Positions 52,270-60,647 of a DNA stretch of 64,000 bases are shown in pieces. Below the pieces are notes generated by a model, which was given only the letters and a program-made list of their open reading frames with translations, ran no database searches and was not told the DNA's origin. The translations under genes were made by a program, and so were the position numbers. How positions within the stretch are numbered: the stretch's first letter is position 1; the number at the start of each line of letters is the position of its first letter. This DNA comes from Oscillibacter sp. (GTDB taxonomy: Bacteria; Bacillota; Clostridia; Oscillospirales; Oscillospiraceae), in the NCBI GenBank assembly GCA_003539495.1, contig DPPB01000013.1, forward strand, positions 24,180-88,179. The letters run 5' to 3'.

Positions 52270-52636
52270 TTATTTTTTTCAAAAAACCGGGGATTTTCCA
52301 TTTGAATTCCGCTATGACTCGCCGGGATAGACACATCCTGCGCCGCCGCATCATAAATTGAAATATGGAAAGGAGAGGGACTAAGGGAAAGAGGTCTGTG
52401 CTGAAAAACTACGGATTTTTAGGCGTGCTGCCGCTGATCGTGTTCTCGGTGCTGTTCGGCTTTGCGGCCAACATGGCCGGAGGGCCGGAGACGGCGGTGG
52501 CCGGGCGTCATGCTGCGGCACATCACCAAGCCTGCTGTGGTGTCCCTGGGCACCTGCTCGTCGGTGATCACTATCCCTACCAAACAGACGAGATCGTCCG
52601 CGACGAGGATATGGCTGTGTTTGTCACCGTCATGGG

Positions 52637-52665
52637 TTGACTTGCCCCGGCGTATGTGCTACGAT
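52637..52665 (+). promoter_or_regulatory. Promoter of the 22-codon hydrophobic ORF
   Basis: TTGACT 52637-52642, 17-base spacer, TACGAT 52660-52665; AAGGAGG follows at 52674-52680. Confidence 0.6.
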
Positions 52666-52688
52666 CACCCTGTAAGGAGGCGTTAACA

Positions 52689-52757
52689 TTGCTTTTGATG
52701 TATATCCTTCTGCAGCCGGTTCTTCTCCTTTTGGATCTGGCGAAACGCCAGAAATAA
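52689..52757 (+). CDS. 22-aa hydrophobic peptide, type I toxin-like
   Basis: TTG start (or in-frame ATG 52698) eight bases after AAGGAGG. The peptide is LLMYILLQPVLLLLDLAKRQ plus a final Lys: one short membrane helix with a basic tail. It has its own promoter, ribosome binding site and terminator (GCCCCG ... CGGGGC then TTTTATTT, 52764-52799). This compact layout and composition recall type I toxins such as Ibs or Ldr. No antisense RNA identified. It lies inside a dead symporter gene. Confidence 0.5.
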   Translation: MLLMYILLQPVLLLLDLAKRQK

Positions 52758-53139
52758 CCATCGCCCCGTATGGCTCACGCTGTGCGGGGCTTTTATTTGC
52801 CCCTGGTGTATATTCCTGGGGCTTTTCTGCTATATGCTTTATTTGCCATTTTAACGCCCCTGTAAGGCGATTTAATACCGGTATGGAGGAAGCAGGGCAG
52901 ACCGGCATCAGCCGGGACATCTCGGAAATGGTGATTCCTTTGGGAGCCACCATGCACATGGTCGGCTCGTGCTTCAGCTGTGTGCTGAAGATGGCCTTTC
53001 CTATTTTAGTGGCCATCGGCAACCTGGTGGATCCCCCGGCCACTATGATTAACTCCTCCGGTGACTATGTGGCCTCGTTCATCGTCTCCCGCTTTGTGGA
53101 CGGCAAAAATTGGCTGGAAAAGGCTATGGCCAAAGAGTA

Positions 53140-53177
53140 AAAGGAGCACGCTGCAAGTGCAGCGCGCTCCTTTTTTT
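53140..53177 (-). terminator. Terminator of groEL (bidirectional)
   Basis: AAAGGAGCACGCTGC with GCAGCGCGCTCCTTT, T runs on the plus side and TTTACTCTTT on the minus side. Confidence 0.78.
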
Positions 53178-53191
53178 GAATAAAATGGGGA

Positions 53192-54826
53192 TTAATACAT
53201 ACCGCCCATGCCGCCCATATCGGGGGCGGGAGCTGCGGGAGCCGCGGGCTGGGGCTTATCGGCCACCAGGGACTCGGTGGTCAGCACCATGCCGGAGACG
53301 CTGGCGGCGTTCTCCAAAGCGGAGCGGGTCACCTTGGCGGGATCCACGATGCCGCTGGCGATCATGTCGCAGTACTCCTCCTTGTAGGCGTCAAAGCCGT
53401 AGCCGTTCTTGCCGGAGGAACGGACCTTCTCCAGGATCACGGAGCCATCCAGACCTGCGTTGGCTGCGATCTGACGGATAGGCTCCTCCAAAGCTTTGGC
53501 CACAATCTGCACGCCGGTCTTCTCATCGCCCTCCACCTGATCCAGCAGGGCAGTGACGGCGGGGATGGTGTTTACATAGATGGTGCCGCCGCCGGCCACG
53601 ATACCCTCTTCCACGGCGGCCTTGGTGGCATTCAGAGCGTCCTCAATGCGGAGCTTCTTCTCCTTCATCTCCGTCTCGGTAGCAGCGCCCACCTTGATAA
53701 CGGCCACGCCACCGGCCATCTTGGCCAGGCGCTCCTGGAGCTTCTCCTTGTCATAGTCGCTGGTGGTCATGCCGATCTGGCTGCGAATCTGGGCCACACG
53801 GTCGGCAATGGCCTGCTTGTCGCCGGCGCCGTCCACGATGATGGTATTCTCCTTGGTCACCTTCACCTGACGGGCACGACCCAGCATATCCACGGTGGCA
53901 TCCTTCAGGGTCAGGCCCAGCTCCTCGCTGATGACCTGGCCGCCGGTGAGGATGGCAATATCCTGCAGCATTTCCTTGCGGCGGTCACCAAAGCCGGGGG
54001 CCTTCACGCACACCACATTCAGGGTGCCGCGCAGGCGGTTCACAATCAGGGTGCTCAGGGCCTCGCCCTCCACATCCTCGGCGATGATGAACAGCTTCTT
54101 GCCCGCCTGAACCAGCTGCTCCAGCAGGGGCAGAATCTCGGAGATAACGGAGATCTTCTTGTCGGTAATGAGGATGTAAGCGTCGTCGATAACGGCTTCC
54201 ATCTTTTCGGTGTCGGTGACCATGTAGGGGGTGATATAGCCGCGGTCAAACATCATGCCCTCCACTACCTCGGAATAGGTCTCGGCGGTCTTGGACTCCT
54301 CAATGGTGATGACGCCATCGGCGCTGACCTTCTCCATGGCCTCGGCAATGAGCTTGCCGATAAAGGCGTCGCCGGAGGACACGGTACCCACACGGGCGAT
54401 GTCATCGGAGCCGTTAACCTTTTGGCTCTGGGCGTGGATGGATGCCACGGCAGCGTCCACAGCCTTAGCCATGCCCTTCTTCATAACGATGGGATTGGCG
54501 CCGGCAGCCAGGTTCTTCAGGCCCTCCCGGACCATGGCCTGAGCCAGCAGGGTGGCGGTGGTGGTGCCATCGCCGGCCACATCGTTAGTCTTGGTGGAAA
54601 CCTCCCGCACCAGCTGAGCGCCCATGTTCTCGAAGGGATCGTCCAGCTCGATCTCCTTGGCGATGGACACGCCGTCGTTGGTGATCAGCGGAGAGCCGAA
54701 CTTCTTATCCAGCACCACATTGCGGCCCTTGGGGCCCAGGGTGACCTTTACGGTATCGGCCAGCTGATTGACGCCGGACTCCAGAGCCTTCCGGGCCTCG
54801 TCGCCGCGCTTGATAATTTTAGACAT
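53192..54826 (-). CDS. groL: Chaperonin GroEL (Hsp60)
   Basis: 544 aa. ATP-dependent folding chamber of two seven-subunit rings, closed by GroES. KVTLGPKGRNVVLDKKFGSP and NDVAGDGTTTATLLAQAMV are the nucleotide-binding signatures, AALNATKAAVEEGIVAGGG-type sequence is near 400, and the C-terminus ends in Gly-Met repeats (MGGMGGMY). Second gene of groESL, but separated from groES by 162 bases that contain a dispersed repeat. Confidence 0.97.
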   Translation of the reverse strand: MSKIIKRGDEARKALESGVNQLADTVKVTLGPKGRNVVLDKKFGSPLITNDGVSIAKEIELDDPFENMGAQLVREVSTKTNDVAGDGTTTATLLAQAMVREGLKNLAAGANPIVMKKGMAKAVDAAVASIHAQSQKVNGSDDIARVGTVSSGDAFIGKLIAEAMEKVSADGVITIEESKTAETYSEVVEGMMFDRGYITPYMVTDTEKMEAVIDDAYILITDKKISVISEILPLLEQLVQAGKKLFIIAEDVEGEALSTLIVNRLRGTLNVVCVKAPGFGDRRKEMLQDIAILTGGQVISEELGLTLKDATVDMLGRARQVKVTKENTIIVDGAGDKQAIADRVAQIRSQIGMTTSDYDKEKLQERLAKMAGGVAVIKVGAATETEMKEKKLRIEDALNATKAAVEEGIVAGGGTIYVNTIPAVTALLDQVEGDEKTGVQIVAKALEEPIRQIAANAGLDGSVILEKVRSSGKNGYGFDAYKEEYCDMIASGIVDPAKVTRSALENAASVSGMVLTTESLVADKPQPAAPAAPAPDMGGMGGMY

Positions 54827-54867
54827 ATTGATTGCCTCCTATATTGCAGATAATGATTTTATAAAGG

Positions 54868-54982
54868 AATGTCACTCCGAGGGAGCGAAGCGACCGCGGG
54901 AATCCGTAATACCCTTTGCATAAGGCCGAGGAGAACGGATTGCCACGACCAGTCTGCGGACTGGTCTCACAATGACAGTGCC
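54868..54982. repeat. Dispersed repeat S1 between groES and groEL
   Basis: Contains AATGTCACTCCGAGGGAGCG and, inverted at the other end, GGATTGCCACGACCAGTC ... GACTGGTCTCACAATGACA. The hairpin half matches S2 at 60546 with compensating base changes (ACCAGT/ACTGGT against GCCAGT/ACTGGC). This repeat type, TGTCATTGCGAG...GGCAATCCG, is common in many bacterial genomes. Confidence 0.65.
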
Positions 54983-54988
54983 AAAGTT

Positions 54989-55273
54989 TTATTCAACGAT
55001 AGCCAAAATATCGCCCTGCTTCACAATGATGTACTCCACATCCTCCAGAGTGATCTTGGTGCCGGCGTATTTATCGGTGATGACCTTGTCACCGGGCTTC
55101 ACGGTCATGGTCACGGGGTTGCCGTCCACCATGCCGCCGGGGCCAACGGCAATGACTTCCGCCACAGAGGGCTTCTCCTTGGCAGAGCCGGTGAGGATAA
55201 TACCGCCCTTGGTGGTTTCCTCCGCCTCGGTCATTTTCAAAACCACGCGGTCAGAAAGCGGTGTCAGTTTCAT
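54989..55273 (-). CDS. groS: Co-chaperonin GroES
   Basis: 94 aa from ATG 55273 (AAGGAGG upstream); the frame open to 55324 lies across the CIRCE element and is not used. MKLTPLSDRVVLK, the mobile loop TKGGIILTGSAKEKPS, and GDKVITDKYAGTKI are typical. It caps GroEL. Heat-induced through CIRCE/HrcA. Confidence 0.96.
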   Translation of the reverse strand: MKLTPLSDRVVLKMTEAEETTKGGIILTGSAKEKPSVAEVIAVGPGGMVDGNPVTMTVKPGDKVITDKYAGTKITLEDVEYIIVKQGDILAIVE

Positions 55274-55317
55274 AGTTGTTTTCCTCCTTATATCCTTTTT
55301 ATTAAACAAATTCAGCG

Positions 55318-55344
55318 TTAGCACTCAAAACACAGGAGTGCTAA
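55318..55344 (-). promoter_or_regulatory. CIRCE operator of groESL
   Basis: TTAGCACTC - 9 bases - GAGTGCTAA, a perfect CIRCE, extended by AGCG/CGCT on both sides. It is bound by repressor HrcA. Promoter sequence TTGAAA with TATTAT/TATAAT lies at 55380-55351 on the minus strand. Confidence 0.97.
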
Positions 55345-55407
55345 CGCTGATTATAATACCACATTTATATCGTTTTTCAAGGGGTATTTTGGAAAATCAC
55401 AAAAAAT

Positions 55408-56361
55408 TCACATTTGCTCCACAGCGGGAGCGGCTTCCCGGGCGGTGGCATTGCAGGAGCAGCCATCGGGGCCGAAGAAATTCAGCTTTTTATCCGCCAG
55501 ACGGATATGGACGTGGTCGGTGGTGACGCACTCGCCGTCCAGGCAGGTAACGATGTCCTTTTTCTCCGAGTCGATGACGATGTCCTTAGCGGTGGAGCAG
55601 TGGGCCAGATGGGGGAAGCGGTGGTACTCGCCCCTGGAGTAGGGGCCCACAAATTTCAGGAAGGTACTGCGGCTCACCTTATCCACCACCAGGGTATTCA
55701 GCACGCCGTCGTCCATCCGGGCCTCCGCCACGGGCATGAAGCCGCCGCCGTAATAGCGCCCGTTGCACACGGCCACCACGGCGTAGTCCTTCTCCACGGA
55801 AACGCCGTCCAGTGTCACGGTCCAGTGGGTGCCGATACCCTTAAAGAGAAAGTTCACCGCCAGAGACACGATGTAGCTGCTCTTGCCGTCCAGAATGGGG
55901 CTTTCACTGAACTTGTGGACATCCTTGGCCACCCTTGCGTCAATGCCGGAGCAGGCAATGGTCAGGGCGATACGGTCATTGACCTGGATGGCATCTATGG
56001 GAAACTGCGGCCCGTTCCACAGATTCTCCGCGTCCCGGAACTTCTCCATATCACTGCCGAAATTCTTGAGGAAGTCGTTGCCGGTGCCGATGGGGATGAC
56101 GCTCATAGCGGCATTATCGTAGCCAATGATGCCGTTGGCCACCTCGTTTACGGTGCCATCGCCGCCGCAGGCGTAAAAGCGCAGCTCCTCGCCGGTCTGA
56201 CAGAGTTTTTTGGCCAGCTCTGTTGCGTGGCCCTGACGCTTGGTGAGGATGCACTGCACATCCAGATCATGCCGGGTGCGCAGGGCATCAGCCATGTCGT
56301 AAATACGCTGGCGGCTATCAGACTTGCCGGCCGTGGGATTGATAATAAAAATATGTTTCAT
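55408..56361 (-). CDS. Diacylglycerol kinase family lipid kinase (DgkB/YegS type)
   Basis: 317 aa from ATG 56361 (GGAGGG upstream). KHIFIINPTAGKSDSRQR is the N-terminal phosphate loop and ACGGDGTVNEVANGI the catalytic glycine-rich motif; IPIGTGNDFLKNFG follows. It phosphorylates diacylglycerol or a related lipid to recycle it for phospholipid synthesis. The C-terminus has a Cys-containing tail (GPDGCSCNATAREA) that I do not expect in the family. Probably in its own transcript. Confidence 0.9.
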   Translation of the reverse strand: MKHIFIINPTAGKSDSRQRIYDMADALRTRHDLDVQCILTKRQGHATELAKKLCQTGEELRFYACGGDGTVNEVANGIIGYDNAAMSVIPIGTGNDFLKNFGSDMEKFRDAENLWNGPQFPIDAIQVNDRIALTIACSGIDARVAKDVHKFSESPILDGKSSYIVSLAVNFLFKGIGTHWTVTLDGVSVEKDYAVVAVCNGRYYGGGFMPVAEARMDDGVLNTLVVDKVSRSTFLKFVGPYSRGEYHRFPHLAHCSTAKDIVIDSEKKDIVTCLDGECVTTDHVHIRLADKKLNFFGPDGCSCNATAREAAPAVEQM

Positions 56362-56488
56362 AAGACCCTCCGCTATGGAAAAGAATAAAAACACACGTGA
56401 GTTCATTATAGCAGGCACAAAGAAGAATTTGTGTACAAAGTGAAAACAAATTTCCCGGGCCTGTCTGCGGGGATTTTTAAATCCGCTG

Positions 56489-56545
56489 CAGGGGCGACCC
56501 TTGCGGGTAACCGGCTTGCAACTGGCTGGGGCAATCCGTTATTCT
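56489..56545. repeat. Partial dispersed repeats (S3 and a GGGGCGACCC type)
   Basis: GCAGGGGCGACCCTTGCGGG is followed by ACTGGCTGGGGCAATCCGTTAT, the right half of the S-type repeat. A related GTAGGGACGGACGACCCTGT piece lies at 9376-9395 between comM and thiI. No gene here. Confidence 0.5.
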
Positions 56546-56556
56546 GCGCCTAAAAC

Positions 56557-57672
56557 TCATACATTCCCGTACATAAACAGGTCACACTTGAGCATCCCAT
56601 TATAGAGCTTGCGCTTCTTGTCTGCCGGTCGGCCGAAGGTGCGCTCAAACTCCGTATGGCTGCTGAGCACCAGGGTCCGCCAGCCGTCAGGCAGATGCTG
56701 CCAAACCCGGCCCAGCTCCCGGTACAGCGTCTCCGCCGCCGCCCGGTCCATGAGCCGCTCTCCGTAGGGCGGGTTGGTTACCAGCTGCCCGTATTGGCTA
56801 TCCCGGCGGAAGTCTCTCATGTCCGCCACCTCAAAGCGGATGCAATCCTCCACCCCGGCCTTCATGGCGTTGCTCCGAGCGATTTCGATGGCCCGGGGAT
56901 CGATATCCCCGCCCCAAATGTCGTACTTTCCGTGAAACTCCTTATCCATGGCCTCCTCCGCCGCATGGAGCCAGACCCTTTGGGACAGGAAGGCCCACCT
57001 TTGGGCGTCAAAGCTGCGGTCTAAGCCCGGAGCCCGGTTTTTGGCGATGAGGGCCGCCTCAATGGGGATGGTCCCGCTGCCGCAGAAGGGATCGCAGAAG
57101 GGATCCTGCCCCCGATAGCGAGACAGCAGCACCATGGCCGCCGCCAGTGTCTCCCGCAGGGGAGCCTCCACCCCTACGGCCCGGTAGCCCCGCTTGTAAA
57201 GCCCCTCCCCGGAGCTATCCAGCCCGATGACTACCTGATCCTTGAAAATGGAAAAGCGCACCTGGTATTTTACCCCCGTCTCAGGGAACTGCTCCAGGCC
57301 ATACCGACTCTTCAGCCGCTCCACCATGGCCTTTTTCACAATGGATTGGCAGGCAGGGGCAGAATGGAGCTGGCTGGTAATGGAGTAGCCCTTCACCGGG
57401 AAGGCGCCGTCTCGGGGAATATAGTTCTCCCAGGGGATGGCCTTCACGCCCTGGAAAAGCTCCTCAAAGCTTCGGGCCGGGAATTCCCCCAGCACCAGCA
57501 GCACCCGGGCGCCGCAGCGGAGGTTTATGTTGAGCTTTGCGCAGTCGTCCGGTGTCCCGTCGCAAAAAATGCGCCCGTTCTCTACCCGGACATTTTTAAG
57601 GCCCAGTCTCTTTACCTCATCGCCTACCAATTTCTCCAGCCCCAGCAAACAGGGAATCATATAAGTTGCCAT
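56557..57672 (-). CDS. THUMP-domain SAM-dependent RNA methyltransferase (RlmL/YpsC type)
   Basis: 371 aa from ATG 57672 (GAGGAG seven bases upstream); the open frame reaches 57858 but that part is low-quality. N-terminal ferredoxin-like/THUMP domain, then a Rossmann methyltransferase with DPFCGSGTIPIEAALIA (SAM loop) and LVTNPPYGERL, the NPPY motif for methylating an exocyclic amino group. It likely makes m2G in 23S rRNA. Confidence 0.92.
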   Translation of the reverse strand: MATYMIPCLLGLEKLVGDEVKRLGLKNVRVENGRIFCDGTPDDCAKLNINLRCGARVLLVLGEFPARSFEELFQGVKAIPWENYIPRDGAFPVKGYSITSQLHSAPACQSIVKKAMVERLKSRYGLEQFPETGVKYQVRFSIFKDQVVIGLDSSGEGLYKRGYRAVGVEAPLRETLAAAMVLLSRYRGQDPFCDPFCGSGTIPIEAALIAKNRAPGLDRSFDAQRWAFLSQRVWLHAAEEAMDKEFHGKYDIWGGDIDPRAIEIARSNAMKAGVEDCIRFEVADMRDFRRDSQYGQLVTNPPYGERLMDRAAAETLYRELGRVWQHLPDGWRTLVLSSHTEFERTFGRPADKKRKLYNGMLKCDLFMYGNV

Positions 57673-57968
57673 ACAAGCGCTCCTCGAGATATTTTTCATT
57701 CTCCCCTCAGTATAGAATAGAAATCTCAAAAGTGCAAGAAAAAGAAGCTGCCGGCAAAGCGGCAGGATTTGCGATAACGGTAAGGAAGGGCATGTAGGGG
57801 GAAACCCAAGAAGGGTGTCCATCGCCACTGAAATCAATGGTTTCTGAAGCTTTTTCAAAGCTTCAAAAACTTAGGCGGCGGGAAAAACTTTTTCGCCCCG
57901 CTAAAAAACAGTGGTGTTCCACGCCGCTATCCTGTATAATAGAGGCAAATAAGCCGAGGGGCCAAAAG

Positions 57969-58043
57969 ATCTCGCAGAGTTTGCGCCCGCAGGCTGTAAG
58001 CCTTTTGCCGAAAAAATCCGAAGGAATTTTCGACAGCATGAGG
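57969..58043 (+). repeat. Dispersed structured repeat, truncated copy R4
   Basis: Retains the left joint (ATCTCGCAGAGTTTG) and the last hairpin (AAAAAATCC/GGAATTTTC, then GACAG) but lacks the central ~100 nt. The rest of 57673-58147 holds two further hairpins (57841-57866, 57870-57902), an isolated TATAAT at 57935, and no gene. Confidence 0.65.
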
Positions 58044-58147
58044 CGCAAATTCAAGTTGCGCGAAAAAAATCCTTGTAGGAAACTCAAGGTTGATAGACAA
58101 AGCCCCGTTTTTTTGATACTATGATACCACATAGAGGGGGGAAGGAT

Positions 58148-58945
58148 ATGGCTTTTGGAGAACGATTGCAGCTTTTGCGCCGCCGCAGCGGCCTGACCCA
58201 GGAACAGTTTGCCGAGCAGCTGCAGGTGTCGCGCCAGGCAGTGAGCAAGTGGGAGTCCGGCAAGGGCTATCCGGAGATGGAGAAGCTGCTGTTCATCTGC
58301 CGGCAGTATGGCGTAACCCTCAATGACCTGTTTGAGCAAGGGGAAAATGAACCCATTTCCCGGGAAATATCTCCGGCCATTCCACTGAAGGCGTCAGTCG
58401 CCGCCTTTGTAAGCAATCTCTCCCCCCGAAACAAGTGGCTGGCCGCCGGCATCCTGCTGGGCGTGGCGCTGCTGGCTGGCTTTATGGGATTGTGCCTGAA
58501 AGGAGGAAAAGCGGAAATGGAGATGGTCATTTGGATTGCCGCTATGGTGGTCTTCGGCGTGGTGGAGGCCGTTACGGTGGGGCTGGTGTCCATTTGGTTT
58601 GTTTTGGGCAGTGCGGCGGGGCTCATCGCCGCCATCTGCGAGGCCCCCATATGGCTGCAGGTGGTGCTGTTTTTTGCGGTGTCCATTGCGGCGCTGATAG
58701 CTACCCGCCCCCTGGTGCGCAAAATGATGGATAAGAACATCGTCCCCACCAATGCCGATGCCGTGCTGGGCAGGGAGGCCCGGGTCACAGAAGCTATTGA
58801 CAACACGGTTCCCTCCGGAGCGGTGTATGTGGACGGCAAGACCTGGTCAGCCCGCAGCGAATCCGGCGAAACGCTGCCGGAGGGCACCCTGGTGCGCGCC
58901 GTGCGTATGGAGGGGGTAAAGCTGTTCGTGGAGCGGCTGCAATAA
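58148..58945 (+). CDS. XRE regulator fused to an NfeD membrane protein
   Basis: 265 aa. Residues 5-60 are a classical XRE helix-turn-helix (RLQLLRRRSGLTQEQFAEQL, SRQAVSKWESGKGYPEMEKLL). A membrane helix follows near 97-115, then an NfeD unit with three helices and an OB-like C-terminal domain (GREARVTEAIDNTVPSGAVY). An internal ATG at 58517, with AGGAGG 10 bases upstream, begins exactly where free-standing NfeD would start, so two products are likely. NfeD assists SPFH proteins such as its neighbour in membrane organisation. Confidence 0.88.
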   Translation: MAFGERLQLLRRRSGLTQEQFAEQLQVSRQAVSKWESGKGYPEMEKLLFICRQYGVTLNDLFEQGENEPISREISPAIPLKASVAAFVSNLSPRNKWLAAGILLGVALLAGFMGLCLKGGKAEMEMVIWIAAMVVFGVVEAVTVGLVSIWFVLGSAAGLIAAICEAPIWLQVVLFFAVSIAALIATRPLVRKMMDKNIVPTNADAVLGREARVTEAIDNTVPSGAVYVDGKTWSARSESGETLPEGTLVRAVRMEGVKLFVERLQ

Positions 58946-58983
58946 AAACAACATTTTATATTATTAAACAGGGAGGAAAAAAC

Positions 58984-59904
58984 ATGTTTGGAGACATCAA
59001 TATCGGAACGGTTGCTTTGGCGATCCTGGTGGTGCTGATCCTGATCCTCATCGTCAGCAACATACAGATCGTCCAGCAATCCAAAGCCTATGTGGTGGAG
59101 CGGCTGGGCGCATTCCACGCCGTGTGGGGCGTGGGCCTGCACCTGAAGGTGCCATTCATTGAGCGCGTGGTAAAAAAGGTGAGCCTGAAGGAGCAGGTGG
59201 CGGATTTCGACCCCCAGCCCGTGATCACCAAGGACAATGTCACCATGCAGATCGACACCGTCATCTATTTCCAGATCACCGATCCCAAGCTCTACACCTA
59301 TGGCGTGGAGTATCCCATGAGCGCCATTGAGAACCTCACCGCCACCACCCTGCGCAACATCATCGGTGAGCTGGAGCTGGACCAGAGCCTCACCAGCCGC
59401 GACACCATCAACGCCAAGATGCGCTCCATCCTGGACGAGGCCACGGATCCCTGGGGCATCAAGGTCAACCGTGTGGAGCTGAAGAACATCCTCCCGCCCC
59501 GGGAAATTCAAAATGCCATGGAAAAGCAGATGAAGGCCGAGCGTGAGCGCCGGGAGTCCATCCTCCAGGCCGAGGGCGAGAAGGCCAGCAAGATCCTGGT
59601 GGCTGAGGGCGAGAAGCAGTCCGCTATTTTGAAGGCGGACGCCCAGAAGCAGGCGCGCATCATGCAGGCCGAGGGCGAGGCCACGGCTATCCTGAAGGTG
59701 CAGCAGGCCATGGCGGATTCTCTGAAGCTGCTGAACGAGGCTGCCCCCAACGATCAGGTCATCAAGCTCAAGGCCCTGGAGGCCCTGGAGAAGGTGGCCG
59801 ACGGCAAGGCTACCAAGCTCATTATCCCCAGCGAGATCCAGGGTCTGGCGGGCCTGGCTGCCAGCGCCAAGACCATCCTGTCCGATGATAAGCCGGAGGC
59901 GTAA
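58984..59904 (+). CDS. SPFH/Band 7 stomatin-like protein (QmcA type)
   Basis: 306 aa. N-terminal membrane helix (VALAILVVLILILIVSNIQIV), SPFH domain with SKAYVVERLGAFHAVWGVGLHLKVPF, coiled coil rich in Ala, Glu and Lys (EKQMKAERERRESILQAEGE). It forms large cage-like oligomers in membrane microdomains. Partner of NfeD, 38 bases upstream, a pairing conserved in bacteria and archaea. Confidence 0.95.
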   Translation: MFGDINIGTVALAILVVLILILIVSNIQIVQQSKAYVVERLGAFHAVWGVGLHLKVPFIERVVKKVSLKEQVADFDPQPVITKDNVTMQIDTVIYFQITDPKLYTYGVEYPMSAIENLTATTLRNIIGELELDQSLTSRDTINAKMRSILDEATDPWGIKVNRVELKNILPPREIQNAMEKQMKAERERRESILQAEGEKASKILVAEGEKQSAILKADAQKQARIMQAEGEATAILKVQQAMADSLKLLNEAAPNDQVIKLKALEALEKVADGKATKLIIPSEIQGLAGLAASAKTILSDDKPEA

Positions 59905-59910
59905 GGCGCT

Positions 59911-60117
59911 ATGGCCAAGAAAGAAACCGACCGCTTCGTGAAGGTGCTGGCGGAGAACGGATTCGTCACCTCCACGGAGATTTGGGTAGACACCCAGACA
60001 GGCGTGGAGTATTTGTACCACGCCAGCGGCAATTCCGGCGGCCTCACCGTCCTTGTGGACGCCGAGGGCAAGCCCCTGCTGCACCGCCGCACCCCGGATG
60101 CCCCGGAGTATAAATAA
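59911..60117 (+). CDS. DUF6440 family small protein
   Basis: 68 aa, six bases after the SPFH gene. WVDTQTGVEYLYHASGNSGG and LTVLVDAEGKPL match the DUF6440 pattern, a small beta-rich protein. Function unknown; the tight spacing puts it in the nfeD-SPFH operon. Confidence 0.82.
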   Translation: MAKKETDRFVKVLAENGFVTSTEIWVDTQTGVEYLYHASGNSGGLTVLVDAEGKPLLHRRTPDAPEYK

Positions 60118-60132
60118 TAGGGAGGAGAACAC

Positions 60133-60453
60133 ATGATCGTAACCACTACCCCCTCTGTGGAGGGCCGCCGTATCACGGAATATAAGGGCGTTGTTTTCGG
60201 TGAGGTCATCGCCGGCGTGAACTTTGTCAAGGACTTTGTGGCCGGGCTCAGCAACTTCTTCGGCGGCCGCTCCGGCACCTACGAGGAGGAGCTCATCAAT
60301 GCCCGCCAGCAGGCCCTGGCCGAAATGGAGCAGCGGGCGGCCCAGCTGGACGCCGATGCCGTGGTGGGTGTGGACATTGACTATGAGGTCCTGGGCGCCG
60401 ATAACGGCATGCTGATGGTCACCGCCAGCGGTACGGCCGTGCGTCTGGACTGA
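60133..60453 (+). CDS. YbjQ/UPF0145 family protein
   Basis: 106 aa after GGGAGGAG. YKGVVFGEVIAGVNFVKDF and ARQQALAEMEQRAAQLDADAVVGVDIDYE are the UPF0145 signatures; it forms pentamers and is sometimes called a heavy-metal-binding domain protein, without firm function. Last gene of the nfeD-SPFH operon; a terminator follows. Confidence 0.9.
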   Translation: MIVTTTPSVEGRRITEYKGVVFGEVIAGVNFVKDFVAGLSNFFGGRSGTYEEELINARQQALAEMEQRAAQLDADAVVGVDIDYEVLGADNGMLMVTASGTAVRLD

Positions 60454-60481
60454 TCCGCCCATATAAACCGCATCAAATTAT

Positions 60482-60520
60482 GCGCACAGGCGGGGCAAAG
60501 CCCCGCCTGTGCGATTTTTC
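60482..60520 (+). terminator. Terminator of the nfeD-SPFH operon
   Basis: CGCACAGGCGGGGC with GCCCCGCCTGTGCG, 14 bp, loop of three bases, then ATTTTTC. Confidence 0.85.
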
Positions 60521-60545
60521 GCCGCCAAGCACCGCGATCCTTGTG

Positions 60546-60597
60546 CAATGTCATTGCCACAGCCAGTGCGCACACTGGCTGTGGCAATCCGTAATCT
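60546..60597. repeat. Dispersed repeat S2
   Basis: AATGTCATTGCCACAGCCAG then TGCGCACACTGGCTGTGGCA, a near-perfect hairpin, ending ATCCGTAAT. Same family as S1 (54868) and S3. Confidence 0.65.
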
Positions 60598-60601
60598 CCC
60601 A

Positions 60602-60642
60602 AAAATCAGCAGGTACGGCTTAACCGTACCTGCTGATTTTTT
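60602..60642 (-). terminator. Terminator of the cysteine desulfidase-like gene
   Basis: AAAATCAGCAGGTACGG with CCGTACCTGCTGATTTT, bidirectional, T runs on both strands. Confidence 0.85.
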
Positions 60643-60647
60643 CGTAT

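Larger units (their letters stand above)
52365..53140 (+). pseudogene. Cation:dicarboxylate symporter, decayed
   Basis: Three homologous pieces in different frames. The first reads VLKNYGFLGVLPLIVFSVLFGFAANMAGG. The second, from about 52505, reads LRHITKPAVVSLGTCSSVITIP, like the serine-rich loop of GltP/DctA. The third, from 52883, reads ISRDISEMVIPLGATMHMVGSC and ends ...LEKAMAKE, the conserved C-terminal transport motif. Large central parts are deleted, and a separate small transcription unit sits at 52637-52800. The intact ancestor would have imported dicarboxylates or amino acids. Confidence 0.72.

Noticed and set aside
58267..60462. 731-codon minus-strand frame across nfeD, SPFH and ybjQ
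   Set aside because: Antisense shadow of four well-supported genes; no start signal or homology.
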